DNA of 64,000 nt from Sphingopyxis sp. BSN-002 (lineage in GTDB: Bacteria; Pseudomonadota; Alphaproteobacteria; Sphingomonadales; Sphingomonadaceae), in assembly GCF_022024275.1 (NCBI RefSeq), contig NZ_CP091804.1:2932501-2996500 (forward strand), given 5' to 3'. The notes beneath the pieces are model-generated. The model saw only the letters and a program-made list of their open reading frames with translations. It ran no database searches and had not been told where the DNA came from. The position numbers and the translations under genes are program-made. Positions 51,785 through 60,079 of this stretch are shown piece after piece; the stretch's first letter is position 1; the number at the start of each line of letters is the position of its first letter.

Positions 51785-52141
51785 TTACCTAGTTGCAAAA
51801 GGGTTGTTGTTTAGCGCGTTCCCAAGGAAGCCACCGAGGCTTCGATTGGCCCGCCAATGCAATGCACGCAGATTGCCAAAGTGATTCTGCCCGCCGAGAG
51901 CGGATGGCTGGATGTGATCAACTTCCCAGCCATATTCAGAGTCTGTCTGGCCGTAATTTTCCCAGCGAATGACATTGCCGAAGTCGTCGACTTTGAGATT
52001 ACCACCGCCGGCGGCCATTATCTGAAGAATGCCGGGAGTCCGGCACCGATCCCAAGCCATTTTCTTGCGGCTGTCTTTGCTACCGTAGGCAGACAGAATA
52101 TCCGCAAGAGCGTTAGGATTGTTGATGCCGAATATACCCAT
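51785..52141 (-). CDS. Free-standing HNH endonuclease between nrdA and nrdB
   Basis: 118 residues. The HNH motif is plain: 'YGWEVDHIQPSALGGQNHFGNLRALHWRANRSLGG', with the Asp-His pair, central Asn and later His. The N-terminal ~70 residues ('AYGSKDSRKKMAWDRCRTP') may be the DNA-contacting part. It has a GGAG site and ends seven bases upstream of the nrdB start. HNH and GIY-YIG homing enzymes between or within nrd genes are known in T4-like phages, so this looks like a homing or parasitic insertion; such HNH proteins also exist as nicking enzymes. AT-richer than nrdA and nrdB. Confidence 0.85.
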   Translation of the reverse strand: MGIFGINNPNALADILSAYGSKDSRKKMAWDRCRTPGILQIMAAGGGNLKVDDFGNVIRWENYGQTDSEYGWEVDHIQPSALGGQNHFGNLRALHWRANRSLGGFLGNALNNNPFATR

Positions 52142-52156
52142 GATCGTTCTCCAACT

Positions 52157-52179
52157 CGATCAAAGTACCACTTTGATCG
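52157..52179 (-). terminator. Hairpin between nrdA and the HNH gene
   Basis: CGATCAAAGT-ACC-ACTTTGATCG is a perfect 10-bp stem with a 3-base loop, seven bases after the nrdA stop. There is no U-run, so it may slow rather than end transcription, or protect the nrdA mRNA 3' end. Confidence 0.55.
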
Positions 52180-52185
52180 AAGCCT

Positions 52186-54138
52186 TTATTGGCAGGCCAG
52201 ACATTCGTCGTAGTCGGTGCTTTCGGCGCTGAGTTCGTATTTCGGCGCCTCGGCGGTGTTGTCGGCCTCGACCCCGCCCGCGAAGCCGGCGCGCTGCACC
52301 GATTTCGAGCGGAGATAATAGAGCGATTTGATGCCGAGTTCCCACGCGCGATAGTGGAGCATGAGCAGATCCCATTTCTCGACATCGGCGGGGATGAACA
52401 GGTTCAGCGAGGCCGCCTGGTCGATGTAGGGCGTACGGTCGGCGGCGAGTTCGAGCAGCCAGCGCTGGTCGATCTCGAAGCTGGTCTTGTAGCAGTCCTT
52501 CTCGTCCTGCGTCAGGAAGTCGAGGTGCTGGACGCTGCCGCCGCGTTCGAGGATCGAGTTCCACACATTGTCGCTGTTCTTCGCCTTGTCGACGAGCAGC
52601 GCCTCGAGGTGCGGGTTGCGGATCGAGAAGCTGCCCGAGAGCGTCTTGTGCGTGTAGATGTTTGCCGGGATCGGCTCGATGCACGCGCTGGTGCCGCCGC
52701 AGATGATGCTGATCGACGCGGTCGGCGCGATCGCCATCTTGCAGCTGAACCGCTCCATCACGCCCTGATCGGCGGCGTCGGGGCAGGGGCCGCGCTCCTT
52801 GGCGAGCAGCATCGACGCCTGATCGACCTGCGCGCGGATATGCTTGAAGACGCGGAGGTTCGACGACTTCGCCATCGCGCCCTCGAACGGCAGGCCGCGC
52901 GCCTGGAGGAAGCTGTGGAAGCCCATGACGCCGAGGCCGACCGAGCGTTCGCGGCTGGCGCTGTACTTGGCGCGCGCCATTTCGGGCGGGGCGCGGTCGA
53001 TATAGTCCTGCAGGACGTTATCGAGCATGCGCATGACATCCTCGATGAACTGCTTGTCGCCGTTCCATTCGTCCCAGGTTTCGAGGTTGAGCGACGAGAG
53101 GCAGCAGACCGCGGTGCGATCCTGACCCAGATGGTCGCGGCCGGTCGGCAGTGTGATTTCGCTGCAGAGGTTCGAGGTGGTGACCTTCAGCCCCAGATCG
53201 CGGTGATGCTTCGGCATCATGCGGTTCACCTGGTCGATGAAGATGATGTAGGGCTCGCCGGTCGCGAGGCGCGTCTCGACCAGCTTCTGGAACAGGCCGC
53301 GCGCATCGACGGTGCCGCGGACGCTCTGGTCCTTGGGGCTGCGCAGGTTGAATTCGGCGCCGTCGCGGACGGCCTCCATGAACTCGTCGGTGATGAGGAC
53401 ACCATGGTGCAGGTTCAGCGCCTTGCGGTTGAAGTCGCCCGAGGGTTTGCGGACCTCGAGGAATTCCTCGATCTCGGGATGCGAGATGTCGAGATAGCAG
53501 GCGGCCGAACCGCGACGGAGCGAGCCCTGCGAGATGGCGAGGGTCAGGCTGTCCATCACGCGGACGAAGGGAATGATGCCGCTGGTCTTGCCGTTGAGGC
53601 CGACGGGTTCGCCGATGCCGCGCACCGCGCCCCAATAGGTGCCGATGCCGCCGCCGCGCGACGCGAGCCAGACATTCTCGTTCCAGGTGCCGACGATGCC
53701 CTCGAGGCTGTCGTCGACCGAGTTCAGATAGCAGCTGATCGGCAGGCCGCGGCCGGTGCCGCCGTTCGAGAGAACGGGGGTCGCGGGCATGAACCACAGA
53801 CGCGAGATATAGTCGTAGAGGCGCTGCGCATGCTCCTGATCGTCGGCATAGGCATCGGCGACGCGCGCGAACAGGTCCTGATAGGATTCGCCGGGGAGGA
53901 GGTAGCGGTCCTCGAGCGTTTCCTTGCCGAAGTCGGTGAGCAGCGAATCGCGGCTGCGATCGACGGCGATATCGAATCGGCGCGCATGCACCTTGGGCTC
54001 GCCCGAATCATTGAGCTTCGCGGACGAATCGGCCTTCGCCTCGCCCGTCGATTCGGGAGTGGCCAAAGCCTCTGTCTTCGTCAGTTCCACCGTCGCCACG
54101 TCGTTCGTCTCCACCCGTTCCGTCTCGCGAAAATCCAT
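52186..54138 (-). CDS. nrdA: Ribonucleotide reductase class I alpha subunit
   Basis: 650 residues. The first ~55 are charged and probably disordered, then the catalytic core runs to the C-terminal swinging-arm 'DECLACQ' with the redox Cys pair. 'LPISCYLNSVDDS', 'TSNLCSEITLP' (active-site Cys) and 'GLGVMGFHSFLQ' are R1 signatures. The usual N-terminal ATP-cone (VxKRDG-type) is not visible, so dATP feedback may be absent or different. It reduces ribonucleoside diphosphates with NrdB. Candidate NrdR boxes lie 180-230 bases upstream. Confidence 0.96.
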   Translation of the reverse strand: MDFRETERVETNDVATVELTKTEALATPESTGEAKADSSAKLNDSGEPKVHARRFDIAVDRSRDSLLTDFGKETLEDRYLLPGESYQDLFARVADAYADDQEHAQRLYDYISRLWFMPATPVLSNGGTGRGLPISCYLNSVDDSLEGIVGTWNENVWLASRGGGIGTYWGAVRGIGEPVGLNGKTSGIIPFVRVMDSLTLAISQGSLRRGSAACYLDISHPEIEEFLEVRKPSGDFNRKALNLHHGVLITDEFMEAVRDGAEFNLRSPKDQSVRGTVDARGLFQKLVETRLATGEPYIIFIDQVNRMMPKHHRDLGLKVTTSNLCSEITLPTGRDHLGQDRTAVCCLSSLNLETWDEWNGDKQFIEDVMRMLDNVLQDYIDRAPPEMARAKYSASRERSVGLGVMGFHSFLQARGLPFEGAMAKSSNLRVFKHIRAQVDQASMLLAKERGPCPDAADQGVMERFSCKMAIAPTASISIICGGTSACIEPIPANIYTHKTLSGSFSIRNPHLEALLVDKAKNSDNVWNSILERGGSVQHLDFLTQDEKDCYKTSFEIDQRWLLELAADRTPYIDQAASLNLFIPADVEKWDLLMLHYRAWELGIKSLYYLRSKSVQRAGFAGGVEADNTAEAPKYELSAESTDYDECLACQ

Positions 54139-54317
54139 CTAAATCGCCCCCGATATGAGACGCGCCAGCGGCGCGTATGTTCCTGTCTTGTTCGACTCGG
54201 GACGAAGCCCCGGTCTTAGCATCTAATCACCCGCCGGTGGGACATATTTTTGCGCGCAAAAGGGGTTTTCCCGTGTCCATATGGGATGGACGACGGAAAT
54301 CCGCCACTTTCGGCAAA

Positions 54318-54366
54318 ACACTATTTGTTGGGGTCCCCCCGTTGGCTTACCCACCATCTATAGTGC
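54318..54366 (-). promoter_or_regulatory. Candidate NrdR box pair upstream of nrdA
   Basis: Two 16-base sites, ACACTATTTGTTGGGG (54318) and CCACCATCTATAGTGC (54351), each match about 11-12 positions of the palindromic NrdR consensus ACACWATATATWGTGT. Their starts are 33 bases apart, close to three helical turns, as usual for NrdR. They lie in the 473-base gap before nrdA. Match quality is moderate. Confidence 0.45.
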
Positions 54367-54514
54367 CACGTCTGGGAGCGGACGCAAGACGGTAAATGAC
54401 AGATTAGGGACTCAACTCGTCGATATTTTGATTCGTCTCGTCGCGCGAAACAGGGCGTCGGAGGCAGGATCGCGAGCATTTCCGCGGGCCTTGGCGCGAG
54501 CGGACGCGAGGCAC

Positions 54515-54539
54515 AAAAAATGCCGCCCCTCGGGCGGCA
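54515..54539 (-). terminator. Rho-independent terminator, second of a tandem
   Basis: Read on the minus strand: TGCCGCCC-GAG-GGGCGGCA followed by TTTTTTG. It lies behind the terminator at 54564 and insulates the nrdA promoter region. Confidence 0.9.
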
Positions 54540-54563
54540 CACCGGCGCCTCCGGCCGGCAAAG

Positions 54564-54597
54564 AAAAAGGGCCCCGGACGATGTCCGGAGCCCTTTT
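54564..54597 (-). terminator. Rho-independent terminator of the 20-residue peptide gene
   Basis: AAAAGGGCTCCGGAC and GTCCGGGGCCCTTTTT (minus strand) pair with one G-T-type mismatch around a 3-base loop, ending in TTTTTC. It starts 16 bases after the peptide stop. Confidence 0.92.
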
Positions 54598-54612
54598 GAA
54601 TTCTATTCCCGA

Positions 54613-54675
54613 TTAGGCCGAAGCACCGCCGTTGCCGACGCCGCCACCGCCCAGGAACTTCCAAAACCAACCCAT
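54613..54675 (-). CDS. 20-residue aromatic/glycine-rich peptide
   Basis: AGGAG lies eight bases before an ATG that opens 20 codons: MGWFWKFLGGGG..., ending NGGASA. The N-terminal half is Trp/Phe-rich with a single Lys, the rest is Gly/Asn/Ser. A clean terminator follows and a second one after that, so it is a monocistronic unit with a long AT-rich leader (54676-54793). The composition recalls leaderless bacteriocins, phenol-soluble-modulin-like or membrane-active regulatory peptides; none is proven. No homologue is known to me by name. Confidence 0.65.
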   Translation of the reverse strand: MGWFWKFLGGGGVGNGGASA

Positions 54676-54793
54676 TTCAGATCTCCTGTGGTCACTGTCT
54701 ACGCAGGACAGTTAACGGAGCATATACCTTAATAGGTAAGGTAAATCGAGTCTTAACTATAAATGCCTCTTACAATTGCCACCATTTTGGGAG

Positions 54794-57085
54794 TCAGGCG
54801 GACCTGCTGTGGGGGGAGGCGGAAAGGCTGTCGATCAGCTCGGAAAATAGCTGCGGCTTTCCAAGCAGATAACCTTGACCGACATCACAACCCAATTGTT
54901 CGAGAAGTGAAAGTGTCGGCGCATCTTCAATGCCTTCGGCGACGGCGACGGCGCCAAGACGATGGGCGAGGTCGATCGTCGATTTGACGACTTCGAGGTT
55001 CCGCTGCGAATCGCGCATCGTCATCACGAATCGCTTGTCGATCTTGATTTCGTCGGCCTCGATCTCGGTCAGATATTCGAGGTTAGACTGCCCGGTCCCA
55101 TAGTCGTCGATCGACAGGCGGACGCCGGCGCGACGAAGCTGGGCCAGCGTCTGGCGTGCCTGCTGGCTGTTTTCGATCTGCGCGGTTTCGGTAATCTCGA
55201 CCGTCAGCTTCTCGGGCGGCAGGTGGTGCGCCGTGAGCATGACGCGGATCGTGCCGACGAGGTCGCTATGGTCGAGCAGGGTGGCCGACAGGTTGACCGA
55301 CATATGGATGTCGAACCCGCGCGCGTGCAGCTGCGCCGCCGAACGGATCGCCTGGTCCATCACGAACAGGGTGAGCCGGTAGATGTCCTGGCTCTTCTCC
55401 GCCTGGACGATGAATTCGTCGGGCGGAATGGGACCGCGCGTCGGGTGGGTCCAGCGCACCAGCGCCTCCAGCCCGACGAGCTTGCGCGTCGCGACCTCAT
55501 ATTGCGGCTGGAAGGCGACCCAGATGTCGCCGCCGGCGAGCGCGTCCTCGAGCTGCGAATGGAAGCTCAGTTGCCAGCCGGCATCGTCCTTCTCGCGCGG
55601 CGTATATTTGGTCCACAGCGAGCGGGTCCGGATCGACTTTTCCGCAGCGACGAGCGCGGCGGCAAGCCGCTGGGCGTTCGAACCCTCGAACTCGTCGTTC
55701 ACCCCGAACGCGATCGCGACGTCAACGCGCAATTCGCCGATCGTCAGCGGTGCGTTGAACAGCGCGGCAAGCCCCGCCAGCTGCCCCTCGATCTGGCTGT
55801 GCTGATAATAGGGAACGAGCCAGGCGAAGGTGCCGTCGAGATCGTGATGCAGCGCGGTGCCCTGCGAGGCGAGCTGAAGGCGGCGGGTAACCTGTTCGAC
55901 CAGCTTGCCGATCCCGTCGCCGGGAATGAAGGCGGCCAGATCCTCGAAATTGACCACCTTGGCCGCGATCACCGTCGCGCTGCCGAACGAGGCCTGACTG
56001 CGCAGCGCCTCGAAGTTCGGCAGGCCCGAGACGGGATTTTCGTGCTGTGCCGACCGGCGGCCACGGGTGCGCGAGACGTTGGTCCCGATCGCCGCGACGA
56101 GGAAACAGGCGCTGCCGATCGAAACGCTGATCAGCGAGACCATCAGGACAAGCTTGGCGATGACCAGGATCAGGATCGTCGATACCGCCGCCACGGTGAA
56201 CCAGCGCGCGCGCCGGAACAGCATCGCGCCCAGCATGGCCAGCGCCGCCAGGGCGAAGCCCGGGATCCAGCCGATATCGGCGGGCATGCCGCGCTTGAGC
56301 GTTTCGGCCCCGATCAGATGGATGAAAGCCCCGGGCACGCGATTGTTGCCCGGAAGATAATGATTGTCCTGAAAGGTCGTGGACGTCGCGGCAAAGATGA
56401 CGTCCTTGCCCGCGAGCTGACGGCTGCCGACCTTGCCGCTCATCACGTCGATCGCGCTGTAGCTGGCGATCGTGTCGACATTGTACGAATAGTCGAGTGC
56501 GTAGACGCCCGCGCTTTGCGGTTGGCGATTGGCAAGGACCGACGAAAAGCTCGGAATCAACTTGCCGTCGATGTCCACGGCAAACGGAATGCGCCACACC
56601 TGCCAGAATTCATATTTCCACCCGATGGTCGCGATCCGCGCATCGCTGCCGAAGGCGGGGCTCGGGAAACTGGCCATGGCGATCCGGTCTCCCGCCGCCA
56701 GCTTCGCAGATGCGGCCAGTATGATCCGGCTCTTCATCCGTTTCACCGCGTCGGTCAGCAAGGGCAGGTCGCGGTCGCTCTGGCGGCGTTCGTAGGTGAA
56801 ATCGACGAACAGCCGTCGCGCCCCCGCGCGGTCGATCGCATTGATGACGCGTGCATGCTGCGCCGCCGAGAAATCTCCCCGCAGCGCATGCGCCATGGTC
56901 CTGTCGTCGAGCGCGACGACGACGATGTCGCCCGATACGGGCCGCCATGCCAAACGGCCGACGGCGGCTTCGATGACGCGGTCGATCGGTTCGGCAACCG
57001 ACGACAGCCCAGCCACGACGGCGAGCAGAAGCGACAGGCCGATCGTTCGCCAGCTGATGATCAGGGTCTTGACCTTGATGGGCAC
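54794..57085 (-). CDS. CHASE2-EAL c-di-GMP phosphodiesterase with degenerate GGDEF
   Basis: 763 residues. A membrane helix near residue 10-30, a periplasmic CHASE2 sensor domain (~35-285; 'VSGDIVVVALDDRTMAHALRG') and two to three helices (~290-350) precede a GGDEF-like domain (~365-490) with no GG[DE]EF motif. The EAL domain (~515-750) is complete: 'LEALVRW', 'SVNLSATLL', 'VEITETAQ', 'SIDDYGTGQSNL', 'EIKIDKRFV' and 'AVAEGIED'. It should hydrolyse c-di-GMP to pGpG in response to a periplasmic signal. Confidence 0.94.
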   Translation of the reverse strand: MPIKVKTLIISWRTIGLSLLLAVVAGLSSVAEPIDRVIEAAVGRLAWRPVSGDIVVVALDDRTMAHALRGDFSAAQHARVINAIDRAGARRLFVDFTYERRQSDRDLPLLTDAVKRMKSRIILAASAKLAAGDRIAMASFPSPAFGSDARIATIGWKYEFWQVWRIPFAVDIDGKLIPSFSSVLANRQPQSAGVYALDYSYNVDTIASYSAIDVMSGKVGSRQLAGKDVIFAATSTTFQDNHYLPGNNRVPGAFIHLIGAETLKRGMPADIGWIPGFALAALAMLGAMLFRRARWFTVAAVSTILILVIAKLVLMVSLISVSIGSACFLVAAIGTNVSRTRGRRSAQHENPVSGLPNFEALRSQASFGSATVIAAKVVNFEDLAAFIPGDGIGKLVEQVTRRLQLASQGTALHHDLDGTFAWLVPYYQHSQIEGQLAGLAALFNAPLTIGELRVDVAIAFGVNDEFEGSNAQRLAAALVAAEKSIRTRSLWTKYTPREKDDAGWQLSFHSQLEDALAGGDIWVAFQPQYEVATRKLVGLEALVRWTHPTRGPIPPDEFIVQAEKSQDIYRLTLFVMDQAIRSAAQLHARGFDIHMSVNLSATLLDHSDLVGTIRVMLTAHHLPPEKLTVEITETAQIENSQQARQTLAQLRRAGVRLSIDDYGTGQSNLEYLTEIEADEIKIDKRFVMTMRDSQRNLEVVKSTIDLAHRLGAVAVAEGIEDAPTLSLLEQLGCDVGQGYLLGKPQLFSELIDSLSASPHSRSA

Positions 57086-57201
57086 GCACGTCTCCGCAAG
57101 ATTGCGCTGACGTCCCTAGACCCGGTTGGTTAGCATCGCGTTAATCATGAACGGAATCTTGCCGCCGTCCGTCACGCGAACGGCAAGGATTTCCGCGGGA
57201 G

Positions 57202-58944
57202 TCAGGCGATCGCGGGCAATGGCGCGAGCGCCGCGTCGCCAGCCAGCGCCGAAGCGGCGAGGCCGCTCGCGGCAGGGACGATCTGCTCCAGATAGAAGCG
57301 CGTCGATACGAGCTTGGCCTCGAGGAACGCCCGGTCGCCTTCGTTCGCCGCAATCCCGGCCTTTGCCGCCTGGTGCTGGATGGCCATCAGCCAGCCGCAC
57401 GTCGCCGTCGAGAGCATGGTGAGATAGGGATAGCTGCCCGCGAGCCGGTCGGCGGTGTTCGCCTGTTCGAGCCAGTCGGTCACATGGCGGCAGGCCTCGG
57501 CGAGTTCGGCGAGCTGCGGGAAATCGGCGGCGCCGCGCGCGATGTCGTCGATCAGGCTGCGCACCCCGTCGCCGCCGGCGAGGCCGAGCTTGCGCCCGAC
57601 GAGGTCGGCGGCCTGGATGCCGTTGGTGCCCTCGTAGATCGGGGCGATGCGCGCGTCGCGGTAATGCTGCGCGGCGCCGGTTTCCTCGATGAAGCCCATG
57701 CCGCCATGGACCTGCACGCCGATGCTGGCGACCTCGCAGCCGATGTCGGTCGCATGCGCCTTTGCCAGCGGGATGAGGACGTCCGAGCGAAGCGCGGCGG
57801 CTTCATCGCCGAGCTTGCCGAAGTCGGTCTGCGCCGCGGCATAATAGATAAGCGCGCGGGCGGCCTCGGTCTGTGCGCGCATCCGCCAGAGCATGCGCTT
57901 GACGTCGGGGTGATGCTCGATCGTTACCGGGGTGCGATCGGCGGCGCCCGCAAGCGACGACTGGACGCGCTCGGCGGCGTAGCGCTGCGCCTGTTGCAGC
58001 GCACGCTCGGCGATCTGGGCGCCCTGACAGCCGACCATCAGGCGCGCGTTGTTCATCATGACGAACATCGCCTTCATGCCGCCCATTTCGCCGCCGACGA
58101 TCTCGCCGAGGCAATCCTCGCCCTCGCCATAGACCATCACCGCGGTCGGCGAGCCGTGGATGCCGAGCTTGTGCTCGATCGAGGCGCAGTGGACGCCGTT
58201 CGGGATGGTCGGATTGCCCGCATCGTCGAGGCGGTATTTGGGAACGAGGAAGAGCGATATGCCCCGCGTCCCCTCGGGTGCACCGGGCGTCCGCGCGAGG
58301 ACGAGGTGGACGATATTGTCGGTGAGGTCGTGCTCGCCGAAGGTGATGAAGATCTTCTGGCCCTTGACCCGGTAGAGGCCGGCGTTCGGACCGTCGGTTA
58401 CTTTCTCTGCGGTCGAGCGGAGTGCGCCGACGTCGCTGCCCGCGCTGGGCTCGGTCAGGTTCATCGTGCCGTTCCACTCGCCGGTGACCAGTTTGGGGAG
58501 CCAGGTCTGGCGCTGCTCCTCGGTGCCATAGGCCATCAGCGCATGGATCGCGCCCGCGGTCAGGATCGGACAGAGGGTGAAGCCCATGTTCGCGGTGCCG
58601 AGCGCCTCGATCGCCACGGCGGCGAGCGTGAAGGGCAGCTCCTGCCCGCCATAGGCGCCGGGGCCGTCGAGGCTGCCCCAGCCCGCCGCGACGAACTGCT
58701 GATAGGCGTCGCGAAACCCGGGAGGCATGGTGACCTTGCCGTCCTGCCACTTCGGGTTGGTGACGTCGCCGACGCGGTTGAGCGGGGCATAGACCTCGGC
58801 CGCGAAGTCGCCGATGCCGGTAACGATCGCCTCGACCATGTCGGGCGTGGCGGCGGCATATTTGTCATGCGCGGCCATCGCGTCGATGCGCGCGATATGA
58901 TCGAGGACGAACAGTTGCTCGGTGACGGGCGGCGTATAAGTCAT
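57202..58944 (-). CDS. Acyl-CoA dehydrogenase (FadE/DmdC-like)
   Basis: A 580-residue FAD enzyme of the long subgroup. 'NLTEPSAGSDVGALRSTA' and 'GQKIFITFGEHDL' are the flavin and substrate loops, 'VQVHGGMGFIEETGAAQHYRDARI' the family signature, and 'APIYEGTNGIQA' carries the catalytic Glu near residue 425. This subgroup includes DmdC, which acts on 3-methylmercaptopropionyl-CoA; for this protein a general acyl-CoA substrate is equally possible. Transcribed alone, divergent from tsaC. Confidence 0.93.
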   Translation of the reverse strand: MTYTPPVTEQLFVLDHIARIDAMAAHDKYAAATPDMVEAIVTGIGDFAAEVYAPLNRVGDVTNPKWQDGKVTMPPGFRDAYQQFVAAGWGSLDGPGAYGGQELPFTLAAVAIEALGTANMGFTLCPILTAGAIHALMAYGTEEQRQTWLPKLVTGEWNGTMNLTEPSAGSDVGALRSTAEKVTDGPNAGLYRVKGQKIFITFGEHDLTDNIVHLVLARTPGAPEGTRGISLFLVPKYRLDDAGNPTIPNGVHCASIEHKLGIHGSPTAVMVYGEGEDCLGEIVGGEMGGMKAMFVMMNNARLMVGCQGAQIAERALQQAQRYAAERVQSSLAGAADRTPVTIEHHPDVKRMLWRMRAQTEAARALIYYAAAQTDFGKLGDEAAALRSDVLIPLAKAHATDIGCEVASIGVQVHGGMGFIEETGAAQHYRDARIAPIYEGTNGIQAADLVGRKLGLAGGDGVRSLIDDIARGAADFPQLAELAEACRHVTDWLEQANTADRLAGSYPYLTMLSTATCGWLMAIQHQAAKAGIAANEGDRAFLEAKLVSTRFYLEQIVPAASGLAASALAGDAALAPLPAIA

Positions 58945-58995
58945 GCGGTGCCGACTTTCCTGATGAATATCGTTGCGCGGGCGCTATAGCGCGGC

Positions 58996-59949
58996 ATGGC
59001 CGACGGTCAAACGCCCCTGACCACCGATATCCGCCCGTTCGGCGCGGAGGCAATCGCGCGCGCCGGGGGGCTTGTCGGGGAGGGGCAGCCGGTCGCGGTG
59101 CCGACCGAGACGGTTTACGGCCTCGCCGCCGATGCCCGCAATGCCGAGGCCGTTGCGCGCATCTATGCCGCGAAGGGGCGGCCCGATTTCAATCCGCTGA
59201 TCGTCCATGTGACCGATCTGGCGGCGGCCGAGCGGCTCGGCATGTTCGGCGAGGTCGAGCGTCAGCTCGCTGAACGGTTTTGGCCGGGGCCGCTGACGAT
59301 CGTCGTGCCGCGCACCGCAGACTGTCCGGTGGCGAGCATCGCGACGGCGGGGCTGGGTACCATCGCGCTGCGTGTGCCGGGGCACCGGGCGATGCAGGCC
59401 TTGCTCGCGGCAACCGGCGCGCCGCTCGCGGCGCCTAGCGCGAATGCGAGCGGGAAGGTGAGCCCGACGAAAGCCGAACATGTGCTCGCGAGCCTCGACG
59501 GCCGGATCGCGCTGGTGATCGACGACGGGCCGACGACGGCGGGCGTGGAATCGACGATCGTGCGGGTGAAAGGCGGCGCGGTCGAAATGCTGCGGCCGGG
59601 GCCCGTGACGGCCGAGATGCTGGGCGACGCGACCGGGCTGCCGGTTGCCGGCGTGAAAGGATCGGAGATCGTCGCGCCGGGGATGCTTGCGAGCCATTAT
59701 GCGCCGGGGAAGCCGGTGCGGCTGGGGGCGACCGATTTTGAGGCGGACGAGTTCGGGATCGGGTTTGGGGCATTGGCGGGCGATTACAGCCTGAGCGAAG
59801 CGGGCGACCTGACCGAGGCAGCGGCACGGCTGTTCGATGCGCTCCATGCAGGCGCGGCGAGCGCGAAGACGAAGATCGCCGTTGCCGCGATCCCGATGGA
59901 CGGGCTGGGCGCCGCGATCAACGACCGACTTTCCCGCGCGGCGGTTTGA
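58996..59949 (+). CDS. L-threonylcarbamoyladenylate synthase (Sua5 type)
   Basis: 317 residues: the YrdC/TsaC domain (1-~210) with 'VAVPTETVYGLAADARN', 'AAKGRPDFNPLIVHV', 'RFWPGPLTIVV' and 'PLAAPSANASGKVSPT', then the Sua5 C-terminal domain after a linker ('PGMLASHYAPGKPVRL' is the Sua5 linker signature). It makes threonylcarbamoyl-AMP for t6A37 of ANN-decoding tRNAs. Essential in most bacteria. A family D repeat follows the stop. Confidence 0.95.
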   Translation: MADGQTPLTTDIRPFGAEAIARAGGLVGEGQPVAVPTETVYGLAADARNAEAVARIYAAKGRPDFNPLIVHVTDLAAAERLGMFGEVERQLAERFWPGPLTIVVPRTADCPVASIATAGLGTIALRVPGHRAMQALLAATGAPLAAPSANASGKVSPTKAEHVLASLDGRIALVIDDGPTTAGVESTIVRVKGGAVEMLRPGPVTAEMLGDATGLPVAGVKGSEIVAPGMLASHYAPGKPVRLGATDFEADEFGIGFGALAGDYSLSEAGDLTEAAARLFDALHAGAASAKTKIAVAAIPMDGLGAAINDRLSRAAV

Positions 59950-59951
59950 CC

Positions 59952-60074
59952 TGCTCCCCTCCCGCTTGCGGGAGGGGCTGGGGGTGGGCAGCGGCGTGGG
60001 AAAGGCCCACCCCGCTGCGACTAGCGAGCGGGCCCGCAAGTCTCGCTGCCCCTCCCGCAAGCGGGAGGGGAGGA
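59952..60074. repeat. Composite intergenic repeat, family D
   Basis: Two hairpins, CCCCTCCCGC-TT-GCGGGAGGGG (59956-59977) and CCCCTCCCGC-AA-GCGGGAGGGG (60049-60070), bracket an inner pair GGGGTGGGC/GCCCACCCC. The right part is shared with 50642-50700. It separates convergent tsaC-type and transporter genes. Confidence 0.85.
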
Positions 60075-60079
60075 TCGAG

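Noticed and set aside
52189..54219. 676-codon plus-strand frame opposite nrdA
   Set aside because: nrdA is unmistakable on the other strand; this frame is only its mirror.
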